From: Streptomyces mobaraensis NBRC 13819 = DSM 40847
GTDB taxonomy: Bacteria > Actinomycetota > Actinomycetes > Streptomycetales > Streptomycetaceae
Length of the DNA stretch: 64,000 bases
Reading direction: 5' to 3'
Assembly (NCBI RefSeq): GCF_017916255.1
Contig: NZ_CP072827.1
Span: 1,116,001 to 1,180,000, forward strand
Translations under genes and position numbers: made by a program
Shown here: positions 8,992 through 17,410 of the stretch, one piece after another
How positions within the stretch are numbered: position 1 is the stretch's first letter
Layout: each line of letters begins with the position of its first letter
The notes under the pieces: generated by a model
Told to the model about the DNA's origin: nothing
What the model saw: only the letters and a program-made list of their open reading frames with translations
Database searches by the model: none

Positions 8992-9407
8992 TGCACCCCG
9001 CGGCGCGACGGGGGTGGTGCTCCGACACTGATGCGGCGTGAGCCTACTACTGCGGGGATTACGCCTCGAAGGGCTGTACGGCCGCCCGGGCGTGGGGGGT
9101 TGGCCGTGTCGTCCCGAGTTCTCCCGTGATCAGGGGACTTCTCCCGGGGCCGGACGGACCGGAACGCCGCCGGGGGCGGTGCGGGCCCCGCCGCATGATC
9201 AAGCCGGATGGCCTGAACTCGCCCCTTTCCGGGGCGATCCCCGGCCATGGGCCGCGTGGTGCGCGGGCAGACGACAGGGCACTGAGGAGGACGTTCGCGC
9301 GCTCCGGCGCCCGCGCCCCGGCACGCGTTCTCCGGTCCGGGTTATTTTTGACATTCCTGCGGGAAAGGCCCCGAGCGGGGGGCAGCCACTGGGGGAGGTG
9401 AGCCGCC
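8992..9407. other. Intergenic region, divergent cvnA / small membrane gene
   Basis: This 416-bp gap between divergent genes should hold both promoters. The one striking feature is an AT-rich patch at 9341-9357 containing a perfect -35 hexamer TTGACA (9348-9353) reading rightward, but no convincing -10 follows at 16-19 bp. I see no gene here. Confidence 0.5.
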
Positions 9408-9773
9408 ATGGACAGGGTTCGCGACGGACGACGGCCGGACGGACGCCCACGGGCGCGCGCGCCGTTGTGGACCGAGGAGCCGGTCCACCGGCCGCGGATG
9501 CCCGACCCGGTGCGGGCGGCGGCGGTACGCGCCGTGCTCCTCGTCGCGCTGACGACGACGCTCGCCATGGCGGCGGTGCTGCTGACCCTCGCGGGGTCGT
9601 GGCTCGCCTTCCCGGTGCTGGTCGCCACGGTGGCCGGCACGGTCGCGACGACGTGGGGCGTCCTCGACGTGTGGGTGACGCGTCAGGTGTGGCGCCAGCG
9701 GCACGGGGTGGTGTCGGTGCCGAGCAGTACGGCACGGGAGATGCGGCGGATGCGGCGGCCCAGGTATCCGTGA
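9408..9773 (+). CDS. Small membrane protein, function unknown
   Basis: A 121-aa protein with a basic N-terminus (to residue 38), two closely spaced hydrophobic segments at about 39-62 and 66-88 (AVLLVALTTTLAMAAVLLTLAG; AFPVLVATVAGTVATTWGVL) and a basic cytosolic tail. A strong ribosome binding site (GGGGGAGGTGA, 7 bases before the ATG) supports translation. I do not recognise a family with a known function. It converges on the SMC-like operon, and a repeat element with two hairpins lies between the two stops, so transcription from both sides probably ends there. Confidence 0.75.
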   Translation: MDRVRDGRRPDGRPRARAPLWTEEPVHRPRMPDPVRAAAVRAVLLVALTTTLAMAAVLLTLAGSWLAFPVLVATVAGTVATTWGVLDVWVTRQVWRQRHGVVSVPSSTAREMRRMRRPRYP

Positions 9774-9783
9774 CGGGCTGGAC

Positions 9784-9885
9784 AGCCAGCCCGTCCGGCG
9801 TTTGAGGACAACCGCGCGGAGCGCGGTTTCGGGATCTGGGGCGGAGCCCCAGGAAACGGACCGGGGCACAGCCCGCCGCAGGCGC
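9784..9885 (+). repeat. Dispersed intergenic hairpin element, copy A
   Basis: Core CAGCCCGTCCGGCGTTTGAG, then hairpin 1 AACCGCGC-GGA-GCGCGGTT, hairpin 2 TGGGGC-GGA-GCCCCA, then the tail GGAAACGG…CCGGGGCACAG. It sits exactly between two convergent stops, as a bidirectional terminator would. Confidence 0.88.
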
Positions 9886-9890
9886 CCCCC

Positions 9891-12800
9891 TCAGCGCCCA
9901 GCCGGCACAGGCTCACGCTCCGACGGATCCTCCTCCGGCCGCCGGAACATCCGCGTAGCGGTGATCTCGCCGTGCACCGGCTCCGACTCCGGATCGGCCT
10001 GCGGCAGCCCGGGCCGCAGGTGCTCCTCGACGCTGATGTACTTCAGGCCCGCCCGCAGGTCCGCGTCGTTGCGCAACCGGATGACCAGCGGGAACTCGGC
10101 GAGCGCCGTGGTGTCGAACAGCCCGGTGGTGTACAGCAGCTGGACGCCGAGGGCGTCCGCGACGGCCCGCTGCAGCTCCAGCAGGTACGTCGCGTTGGCG
10201 CGGCCGATCGGGTTGTCGAGGAACAGCGTGCCCGCGTGCTTCTGCCGGTCCCGGCCGCGGTCGTTGCTGCGCAGCGCGGCCATCGTGCAGTACAGGGCGA
10301 TGGCGGCGGTCAGCAGCTGGCCGCCGGAGAAGACGTCGCCCATCTGCCCGACGGGCACCCGCTCGGCGCGCAGCACCGCGTCCGGCTTGAGGATCTCGAC
10401 GGCGACGCCGCGCGGCAGCAGGGCCGCCCGGACGCCCCGCAACAGCAGCGACATGCCGTCGCGGCGCAGGTCGGAGTTCTTCTTGACGGCGGACCGGGTG
10501 GCCTCGTCGATGACCTCGCCGAGGCGTTCGGTGAGGGTGCTCTGGTCCGGGTCCTCGAAGCGGATACGCAGGAACTCCTGGCCCGACCACTCCCCCAGCC
10601 CCTCGGGCAGCCGGGAGAGCCGCTGGGCGGAGCGGAGCGTGGTGAGCGAGGACTCGACGAGGCCGCGCAGCCGGTCGACGATCCCGTCGCGGTTGCGCTC
10701 CAACTGGTCGAGCTCGTCGGTGAGGACGCGCAGCCGGGGCGCGAAGGCGTCGGCCCAGGCGGCGGCGTGCTCGGGCAGCGCGGACGCCGGGAGTTCGCGG
10801 ATCTGCTGCCGGGCGGGGGTGCGGACCTGCTCGTAGCGCGTGGAGTTGGCGTGCCGGACGAGGACGTCGCTGGCCTCGCGGACGGCCGCCTCGGCCGCCG
10901 AGAGGTCGCCTGCGCAGCCGCGCAGCGAGCGCCGGGCCTCGGCGGCGGCCTGCCGGGCCTCCTCCAGGGTGCCGGTGTACGGCTCGGGGGCCGTCTCCTC
11001 GTCGTCGGGGGCGTTGTCGCGGAGCAGGTCGCGCAGGAGGGCGGCGGTGTCGTCGAAGCCGCCGGCGGCGTCCTCGGCGGCGCGGTGCGAGCGGAGCAGG
11101 CTCGCGTGGGCGGTCCTGGCCTCCTCCAGCGCGTCGGTGTGCGCGGTGAGTTCGGCGGTGGCGGTGCGCAGCAGTTCCTTGGCCTGGTCGGCGTCGGCGG
11201 GCACCCGCTCGTCGGGGAGCTCGGTGTGGGCCTCGCCGTCGGCGGGGGCGAGGCGTTCGGCCTCGCCGCGGAGCCGGCCGAGCTGCTCGCTGGCGGCGGA
11301 GGCGCGGCCTTCGAGCAGTTGGACGAGGGCCTCGGCGCGGGCGGCGGCGGCCTGCCGGGACGGGCCGTCGGCGCCTTCGGTGCCCTCCAGCAGCTGGGCG
11401 GCGCGGGTGCGGACCTTGTTGGTGAGGCGGTCGAGTTCGGCGCGGGCGGCGCTCTCGTCGCTCTCGGCGCGGGCCTGTTCGGCGCGCAGGTCGGCGCCGA
11501 CGCCGACCTTCTCGTACACCTGGGATGCGGCCCGGTACGCCTCGCGGAGGGCGGGCAGCGAGTCGGTGGACGCCTCGGCGTCGTCGGGCACGTCGTCCGG
11601 GGCGCCGGCGATCTCGGCGCGCTCGGCGCGCAGGGCGCGGGCGGTGCGGTGGGCGTCGTCGGCGGCGCGCTGGGCGGCGCGGCGGTCCTCGTCGGCGGCG
11701 CGGGCGCGGTCGACGCAGGCGGCGGCGCGCTCCTCGTACTCGGCGGCCTCCTCGGCGAGTTCACGGAGCCGGGTCTGCCAGTGGGCGCGTTCGCGGAGCC
11801 GGTGGGCGAGGCCCGCCAGGGCGTCGGCGACCCGGCGGGCCCGCTGGGCGGCCTCCTGCCGCTCGTCGCGGACCCGGGCGGTCTCGGCGGCGGTCTCGTC
11901 GGCCTCGGCGCGGGCGGTCCGGGCGGCGGTCAGCTCCTCCTGGGCCGTCTCGGCGGCGGTACGGCAGCGTTCGGCCTCGGCGGCGAGCTCGGCGAGCCGG
12001 CCCTCGGGGCAGCCGGACCGCCAGGAGGCGAGGCGGGCGGCGAGGGCGCGGTCGCCGGCGAGCCGGGCGGCGACGGCGCGGATCTCCTCGTCGCGGGCGG
12101 CGGCGCGCTCGCGGAGGGCGTGCCGCTCCTCGTCGGCGGCCCGTTCGTCGTGCATGGCGGGGTTCGGCGGGACGAGGAAGACGCCACTGTCGCCGTCGGT
12201 CTCGGGTACGGGCGCGAGGAGGGCGGCGGCGGTGCCGACGGCGACCGCGGAGCGCGGCAGCAGCGAGGCGTCGGCCAGGGCCTCGCGGGCGCGGCCGTGG
12301 GCGTCCGGGTCGGTGATGACGACGCCGTCGACGAGCTCGGGGCGGGCGGCCAGGACCCGGGCGTGCTCGGCGGGGTCGACGGCCTGGGCGAGGTAGCGCC
12401 AGCCGGGGAGGGCGGGGATGCCGTGCTCGCCGAGGAACTCGACGGTGGCGAGGACGTCCGGGCCGGCCGGGAGCAGGCCGCCGTCGCCGAGGGCGCCGAG
12501 GATGCGGGAGTCGTCGGCCGCGGCGGTGCGCAGGTCGAACAGCTGCCGCTCGGCGGCGGCGACGGTGTCGTCCAGCAGCTCGCGGAGGGCGTCCGCGTTG
12601 CGGTCCAGCTCCTCGGCGGTGAGCGGGCCCGCCGCCTTGCCGGGTCCCTCGGTGCCGCGCTGGGCCGGGACCTGGCCGACGGCGCCCGGCTGCGGCAGGC
12701 CGAGGAGTTCGGCGAGCCGCGGCTCGGCGCCGAGGGACTCGGCGAGGCGGCGCTCGGCGTCGTACGCGCCGGCGGCGGCCGTGGCCGCGTCGGCGGAGCG

Positions 12801-14534
12801 GGCGGCGGCCAGTTCGGCGCGGGACTCGGCGGCGGCCGTCTCCCGCGCCCGGTCGGCGGCGGTCCGGGCGGTGTCCCGGGCGGTCTCGTACGCGGCCGTG
12901 GCGGTCTTCTCCGCGTCGCTGGCGGCGAGGGCGGCGCGGGCCGGGTCGGCGTCGGGGGCGCTGTCGTCGAGCCAGCCCGCGCGGACGGCGTCGGCGGTCT
13001 CCTGCTCGACCTCGGCCAGCCGCTGCCGCAGGTGGCCGGCCTCGCTGCGGGCGCGCTGGGCCTCGGTGGCGGCGGCGGTGGCGTCGCGGTGGGCGGCCTC
13101 GCCGGTCTCCTGGAGGACCACCGACCGCTGTTCCTGCTCCTCGGCGAGGCGTTCGCCCTGCTCGGCGGCGGCGTTGAGGGCGCGGACGAGGGCGGCGGCG
13201 GCCCGGGTGCGGGCGGCGAGGGCGGGCGCGGCGTCGCGTTCGGCCTCGTGGATGGCGGCGGCGACGCGGGCGGAGCGGTCGGCGGCGGCCCGGTGCCGCA
13301 GCACGGTCTCGGCGGCCTGCCAGGCGGAGTGCAGGGTGCGGGCGTCGTTGAGCTCGCGGCGCTGGGCGGCGGCGGCCTTCTCGGCGGCGGCGAGCGCCAG
13401 GGAGGCGTGCCGGTAGGCGAGTTCGGCGGCGATCCGGGAGGCGTGCTCGCGGGCGGTCTCGGCGTCGGTGACGCGGTGCGCGGCGGCGGCCACCTGCTCG
13501 GCGAGCTCGGCGGCCCGGCCGCGCTCCTCGGCGGCGCGCGCGGAGAGCCGGCGGGCGAGGACGCGGGTGCGGCGCTCGGCGCCGGCGTGCACGCCCCGCG
13601 CCTGGTCGCGGCGGGCGCCGGACTCGACGATGCGGGAGAGCAGGTCGAGGGAGCCGGCGGTGAAGTCGCGTTCCGCGGTGAGCTCGGCGCGCCGGCCGAG
13701 CTTGTGGGCGAAGCCGTGGACGAGGTCGGCGAGGCCGTCGGTGTCCCGGGTGTCGGTGACGGCGCGCAGCAGCAGGTCGGTGAAGTCGGAGTCGTTCTTG
13801 ACCGCGAAGAGGCCGGCGGCCTCGCCCTCGTCGGCGTTCATCTCCCGCTGGTAGCGGAAGAGTTCGGGGTCGAGGCCGAGCTCGCCGAGGTGCTCGTTCC
13901 AGCGCTCGTGGATCTCCTCCCAGACCACGTCCAGGTTGGGGTACGCCTTGCCGGCCTCGGTGAGGGCGTCGCGGAACCCCTTCATGGTGCGGCGGCGGCC
14001 ACGGGCCGTGGAGGCGCCCTCGGCGCGCGGGCGCAGGGCGGTCGACTCGGCGACCGGCAGCGCGTCCAGGCTCATCCCCGGGCCGGGACGGAACGAGTAC
14101 CACGCCTCGGCGAACTTCCGCGGGTCGTTGGAGACCTGACGGCCGCGCCACTCGCTGACCTTGCCGACGACGACCGTCTCACCGGTGAGGACGTGCTGCC
14201 ACTCCAGGGCGACGTGCCCGCAGTCGTCGGCGAGCAGGAACTTGCGGAGCACGCCGGAGCTGGCGCCGCCGAGCGTGTTGCGGTGGCCCGGCAGCATCAC
14301 CGAGAAGATCAGCTTGAGCAGGACGGACTTGCCGCCGCCGTTCTCCAGGAAGAGCACGCCCGCGGGCGCGGGGCGGCGCGGCGGGCCGACGGGCTCCTCC
14401 TCGAAGAAATCCGCCTGCGCGGGCGCGGGCGACGGCACGGGCGCGCCCACCCCCCGCAGGTCCAGCACGGTGTCGGCGTAGCGCGCACCGGCGGGCCCGA
14501 TGGAGTAGAGGCGGACCCGGGACAGCTCGTACAT
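9891..14534 (-). CDS. SMC/MukB-like coiled-coil ATPase
   Basis: A 1547-aa protein with ABC-type ATPase halves at its two ends and about 1100 residues of Ala/Glu/Arg-rich coiled coil between them. Near the N-terminus the Walker A motif is ENGGGKS (64-70), followed by LLKLIFSVMLPGHRNTLGG. Near the C-terminus are the ABC signature FSGGQLLTAAIALY (about 1400) and Walker B LFLDNPIG (about 1436), with Asn where SMCs usually have the catalytic Glu. A globular interruption of the coil (about 650-820) may be the hinge. The architecture is that of MukB/MksB/JetC. The ATG at 14534 opens the MYELSRVRLYSIGPAG head motif. It is the last gene of the operon, 46 bp after the KITE-like gene. The family branch is uncertain: the head does not look like the well-known Wadjet JetC sequences. 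Confidence 0.85.
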   Translation of the reverse strand: MYELSRVRLYSIGPAGARYADTVLDLRGVGAPVPSPAPAQADFFEEEPVGPPRRPAPAGVLFLENGGGKSVLLKLIFSVMLPGHRNTLGGASSGVLRKFLLADDCGHVALEWQHVLTGETVVVGKVSEWRGRQVSNDPRKFAEAWYSFRPGPGMSLDALPVAESTALRPRAEGASTARGRRRTMKGFRDALTEAGKAYPNLDVVWEEIHERWNEHLGELGLDPELFRYQREMNADEGEAAGLFAVKNDSDFTDLLLRAVTDTRDTDGLADLVHGFAHKLGRRAELTAERDFTAGSLDLLSRIVESGARRDQARGVHAGAERRTRVLARRLSARAAEERGRAAELAEQVAAAAHRVTDAETAREHASRIAAELAYRHASLALAAAEKAAAAQRRELNDARTLHSAWQAAETVLRHRAAADRSARVAAAIHEAERDAAPALAARTRAAAALVRALNAAAEQGERLAEEQEQRSVVLQETGEAAHRDATAAATEAQRARSEAGHLRQRLAEVEQETADAVRAGWLDDSAPDADPARAALAASDAEKTATAAYETARDTARTAADRARETAAAESRAELAAARSADAATAAAGAYDAERRLAESLGAEPRLAELLGLPQPGAVGQVPAQRGTEGPGKAAGPLTAEELDRNADALRELLDDTVAAAERQLFDLRTAAADDSRILGALGDGGLLPAGPDVLATVEFLGEHGIPALPGWRYLAQAVDPAEHARVLAARPELVDGVVITDPDAHGRAREALADASLLPRSAVAVGTAAALLAPVPETDGDSGVFLVPPNPAMHDERAADEERHALRERAAARDEEIRAVAARLAGDRALAARLASWRSGCPEGRLAELAAEAERCRTAAETAQEELTAARTARAEADETAAETARVRDERQEAAQRARRVADALAGLAHRLRERAHWQTRLRELAEEAAEYEERAAACVDRARAADEDRRAAQRAADDAHRTARALRAERAEIAGAPDDVPDDAEASTDSLPALREAYRAASQVYEKVGVGADLRAEQARAESDESAARAELDRLTNKVRTRAAQLLEGTEGADGPSRQAAAARAEALVQLLEGRASAASEQLGRLRGEAERLAPADGEAHTELPDERVPADADQAKELLRTATAELTAHTDALEEARTAHASLLRSHRAAEDAAGGFDDTAALLRDLLRDNAPDDEETAPEPYTGTLEEARQAAAEARRSLRGCAGDLSAAEAAVREASDVLVRHANSTRYEQVRTPARQQIRELPASALPEHAAAWADAFAPRLRVLTDELDQLERNRDGIVDRLRGLVESSLTTLRSAQRLSRLPEGLGEWSGQEFLRIRFEDPDQSTLTERLGEVIDEATRSAVKKNSDLRRDGMSLLLRGVRAALLPRGVAVEILKPDAVLRAERVPVGQMGDVFSGGQLLTAAIALYCTMAALRSNDRGRDRQKHAGTLFLDNPIGRANATYLLELQRAVADALGVQLLYTTGLFDTTALAEFPLVIRLRNDADLRAGLKYISVEEHLRPGLPQADPESEPVHGEITATRMFRRPEEDPSEREPVPAGR

Positions 14535-14580
14535 GGCGGACTCTCGTTTGTCTTCGTCGCAGATCGGTGGGCGGGAACGG

Positions 14581-15480
14581 TCAGGAGTGGAACGGCAGGC
14601 CGGCGTCGGCGACCAGCTCCAGGTCCTCGGCGTCGTCCGGCGGCAGCAGCGTGGCGGTGCCGTCGCCGACCGGGACGACGCCCAGCTCCAGCAGCTCGGC
14701 CATGGCGGCGCTGCCGGCCATGTCACGGACCTGGAGCTGGTAGCGCGGCGTGGTGCGGTAGGCGCCGCCGGCGTCGTCGCCGGTGCGCTGGAGGAAGCCG
14801 GAGTCGACGAGGAAGGCGACGGCCTTGGCGATGATGCCCGTGGTGGAACCGGCCAGCCGGCGGGCGTCCTTGGTGGCGCCGGTGGCGCTGCGCCGCGCGT
14901 AGACCCGCCAGGCGGCCTCCAGGCCGGGGGCCTCGGTGACCGGGTCGGTGTTCTCCCCCGTCTCGGCCGCCCGCTCCTCCAGCCGGCGGCACGCCTGCCG
15001 GACGAACGCGTCGACGCCGTTGACGGTGATCCGGCCGATGTACCCGTCGTCGGCCAGGTCCTCGGGCCGGGGGAACGCCATGGCGGCGACGGCGAGGTGG
15101 GCGAGGCCGTGCAGGAAGCGGTCGCCGGAGTCGGCGGTGGCCCGGCGGGCGTAGTCGCTTATGCGGACGGCGAAGACGGAGTCCTCGGCGGCGGTGACGG
15201 CCATGCCGGCCCGCGTCGAGACCTCCAGCACGACCAGCCCGAGCCCGGCGGCGACGGCGTCGGCGAGCCGCGCGAAGGCGGGGTCGTCGCGGTGGCGGCG
15301 CAGGAGTTCGGCGTAGTCGGCGTCGCGGGCGGGCTGGAGCTTGGGCTGGAGCCCGAAGGATACGAGCCTGGCGGCGTCGGCGGCGTCGGCGGGGGTCAAC
15401 GGCGCGTTGACCGGGCGCTCCGGCTCCGCGGCGGGCGCTTCCGGGTACGCCGCCGTCTCGTCGGGTTCGTAGTCGGTCAC
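14581..15480 (-). CDS. MukE/KITE-like partner of the SMC-like ATPase
   Basis: A 299-aa protein. An acidic, disordered N-terminus (to 35) is followed by a mostly helical region and then what looks like a winged helix (GSTTGIIAKAVAFLVDSGFLQRTG…AYRTTPRYQLQVRDMAG) at about 215-280. The position between a kleisin-like and an SMC-like gene, the size and the winged-helix pattern match MukE/JetB-type KITE subunits, but sequence similarity alone is not decisive. The start is GTG at 15480 with AGGAG 8 bases upstream. The gap to the ATPase gene is 46 bp. A 277-bp intergenic region containing two repeat elements separates it from the gene before it, which is unusual inside a complex-encoding operon. Confidence 0.65.
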   Translation of the reverse strand: MTDYEPDETAAYPEAPAAEPERPVNAPLTPADAADAARLVSFGLQPKLQPARDADYAELLRRHRDDPAFARLADAVAAGLGLVVLEVSTRAGMAVTAAEDSVFAVRISDYARRATADSGDRFLHGLAHLAVAAMAFPRPEDLADDGYIGRITVNGVDAFVRQACRRLEERAAETGENTDPVTEAPGLEAAWRVYARRSATGATKDARRLAGSTTGIIAKAVAFLVDSGFLQRTGDDAGGAYRTTPRYQLQVRDMAGSAAMAELLELGVVPVGDGTATLLPPDDAEDLELVADAGLPFHS

Positions 15481-15520
15481 GGTCGGTGCTCCTGTGCGTT
15501 GTGGCTGGTCTTCGGGGAGG

Positions 15521-15757
15521 GGTGCCCCGGCCCCGCCCCTTCTCCGATTCCTGGGGGCACGCCCCCAGCCCCCCTGAAAGCGGCTTCGCCGCTTGTCCTC
15601 AAACGCCGGACGGGCTGAAGTGCGGGCTCAGGCCGGATCCAGCCCGTCTGGGGGCACCCCCTCTGGGGGAGTTTGAGGACAGCGCGCGCAGCGCGCTTCG
15701 GGGGCGCGGGGGCGCAGCCCCTGCAAGAAACGGTGAAAGGGCGGGGCCGGGGCACAC
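15521..15757. repeat. Dispersed intergenic element, head-to-head pair (copies B1, B2)
   Basis: B1 (15521-15620) reads leftward and B2 (15639-15757) rightward. B1 hairpins: AAGCGGC-GAA-GCCGCTT and TGGGGGC-GT-GCCCCCA. B2 has AGCGCGC-GCA-GCGCGCT and GGGGC-GCA-GCCCC. In B2 the core is altered: CCGTCTGGGGGCACCCCCTC plus TGGGGGAG replaces CCGTCCGGCG before TTTGAGGAC. The pair fills the gap between the first two genes of the SMC-like operon. Confidence 0.88.
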
Positions 15758-17356
15758 TCACGACGCCTCCGACCGGTCCGCCGCCATACCCGCCGCATCC
15801 AGCAGCGCAGTGCCCACAATGAGGTCGGCTCCACCGAACTCCGGATCGTCCAGAACCGTCCCGTCGTCCACGGCGAAGAGCAGCGACCGCTCCCCCTGCC
15901 GATAGGCGGTCCCGACGGCCGGGCTCGCCGCGTGGACCGCCAGCAGAGCGACCAGGTACGGCAGTTCCGGATCCCGCCGCCGCGCCTCGGCGAGCAGTCC
16001 GGACAGCCGCCGCGGAGCGTCCGGCGGCAGCGTCAGCAACTCCATGGCGTGAGCGAGCTGCTCCTCGCTGAACCGGCTGTCGTCCGGCGTCGCGATGAGG
16101 TCCGGCTCCGGCATCTCCGCGCCGAGGTGCTCCCGTTCCGCGGGCGGCGTCAGCAGCAGGTCGACGAGGTCGCCGACGCGGACGGACGCCGGGGTGCGCA
16201 GGCCCGTGCCGCGCGCGAAGAAGGCGTCGGTGACGCGCCCCGCCTGTTCGAGCGGGAGCGGCAGGACGGGGGCGAGGAGCTGCCCGTAGAGGTCGAGGCC
16301 GGCGCCGGCGGACGGCGTGGCGAACGCCTGCCGGTCCTGCTCGGCGCGGAACAGCGGGCCGGCCTCCAGTAGCCGCGACTGGAGCTGGGTGTGGCGGCGG
16401 ATGCAGTCCTTGACGATGTCGACGAGCTCGGCGGCGCGCCGCTTGTGCTCGGGGTCGACGCCGGTGGACGCCTCGTCGCGGACCTTGCGGATGTTGGTGA
16501 GGATCGCGTTCTCGTGCCGGTAGCGCTCGGCGACGTGCTGCAGCGCCTCGTCGATCATGTCCGGGACGGTGCGCAGCCAGTCGACCGCGCGGACGTTGCG
16601 CCGGGTGGCGTCGAGGGTCTTGCGGAGCGTCTCGGCGTACTGGACGGTGCGGTAGCGGGCCTGTTCGGCGGCGAGCTGGGCGTCGGCGAGCCGGCCCCGG
16701 CTGACGAGCACCTCCAGTTTGACCTCGGCGGCGATCTGCGCGCTGGTGACGTCCGTGTCGAGGGCGCCGACGAGGACGTTGACGGCCTCGTCGGTGGTGC
16801 GCAGGAAGACCGTGCCGCCGGGGCCCGGGACCTCCTCGATCAGCTTGAAGTCGTAGTCGCGGCGCACGTAGGCGCCGTCCGTGCCGAACGTCCCGTAGAC
16901 GGCGCGGAAGCCGCGGTCGACGCTGCCGACGTTGACGAGGTTCTCCAGGACCCACCGGGCGACGCGCTCGTGCTCGGCGGCGGGGCGCTCGGGCGCCTGG
17001 GCGGCGACGCGCGGCAGCAGCCGGGCCACTATCTGCTCGTGGTCGGCGCCGGTGTCGAAGTCCATGGTGAGGGTGACGAGGTCGATGGCGGCCAGGGCCA
17101 CCTCGGCCATCGCGTAGACGCCGTACTCGCCCGCGAGGTTGGCCTTGCGGACGTCGAGGTCGTGCAGCGGCGCCGTGCAGGCGAGCGCGCGCAGGCGGCG
17201 GGCCAGCCCCTCGTCGGCGGCCGGGCCCGGGGCGACGGGGCCCCCGGCTCGGGCATGGCCGGGAGCTCGGGTGGGCGCGGGCCCGTTGAGCTGGGGCGGA
17301 ACGGCCGCCGGGGCTGGAGAAGTCACGTCGCACAGCGTAGGCGGTCGGTCTGACAT
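15758..17356 (-). CDS. MukF/kleisin-like partner of the SMC-like ATPase
   Basis: A 532-aa largely helical protein and first gene of the operon. A disordered Pro/Ala N-terminus (to about 55) leads into a conserved block (LDVRKANLAGEYGVYAMAEV), a central helical/coiled region (QIAAEVKLEVLVSRGRLADAQLAAEQARYR; EHKRRAAELVDIVKDCIRRH) and a C-terminal segment that may be another winged helix. This matches the size and secondary-structure pattern of MukF/MksF/JetA kleisins, an assignment made mainly from context and architecture. Start choice is open: ATG 17356 is used here, GTG 17371 lies just upstream, and GTG 17326 sits 7 bases after a TACGCT -10-like hexamer and could be a leaderless start. None has a good ribosome binding site. 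It diverges in function from the permease genes upstream; no JetD/MksG nuclease gene is adjacent. Confidence 0.6.
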   Translation of the reverse strand: MSDRPPTLCDVTSPAPAAVPPQLNGPAPTRAPGHARAGGPVAPGPAADEGLARRLRALACTAPLHDLDVRKANLAGEYGVYAMAEVALAAIDLVTLTMDFDTGADHEQIVARLLPRVAAQAPERPAAEHERVARWVLENLVNVGSVDRGFRAVYGTFGTDGAYVRRDYDFKLIEEVPGPGGTVFLRTTDEAVNVLVGALDTDVTSAQIAAEVKLEVLVSRGRLADAQLAAEQARYRTVQYAETLRKTLDATRRNVRAVDWLRTVPDMIDEALQHVAERYRHENAILTNIRKVRDEASTGVDPEHKRRAAELVDIVKDCIRRHTQLQSRLLEAGPLFRAEQDRQAFATPSAGAGLDLYGQLLAPVLPLPLEQAGRVTDAFFARGTGLRTPASVRVGDLVDLLLTPPAEREHLGAEMPEPDLIATPDDSRFSEEQLAHAMELLTLPPDAPRRLSGLLAEARRRDPELPYLVALLAVHAASPAVGTAYRQGERSLLFAVDDGTVLDDPEFGGADLIVGTALLDAAGMAADRSEAS

Positions 17357-17410
17357 CGGGCGAAACGGCACGGGGGCAGGGGCCCGTGCGCCGGTCCGGC
17401 CCCCGTCCGC

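Noticed and set aside
9348..9353. Perfect TTGACA as promoter of the small membrane gene
   Set aside because: No acceptable -10 follows at 16-19 bp. Mentioned in the region note but not called a promoter.
9972..14834. 1620-codon open frame opposite the SMC-like gene
   Set aside because: An antisense shadow created by high GC at third positions. Protein is Gly/Val/Leu-rich without domains, while the other strand has Walker A, signature and Walker B motifs.
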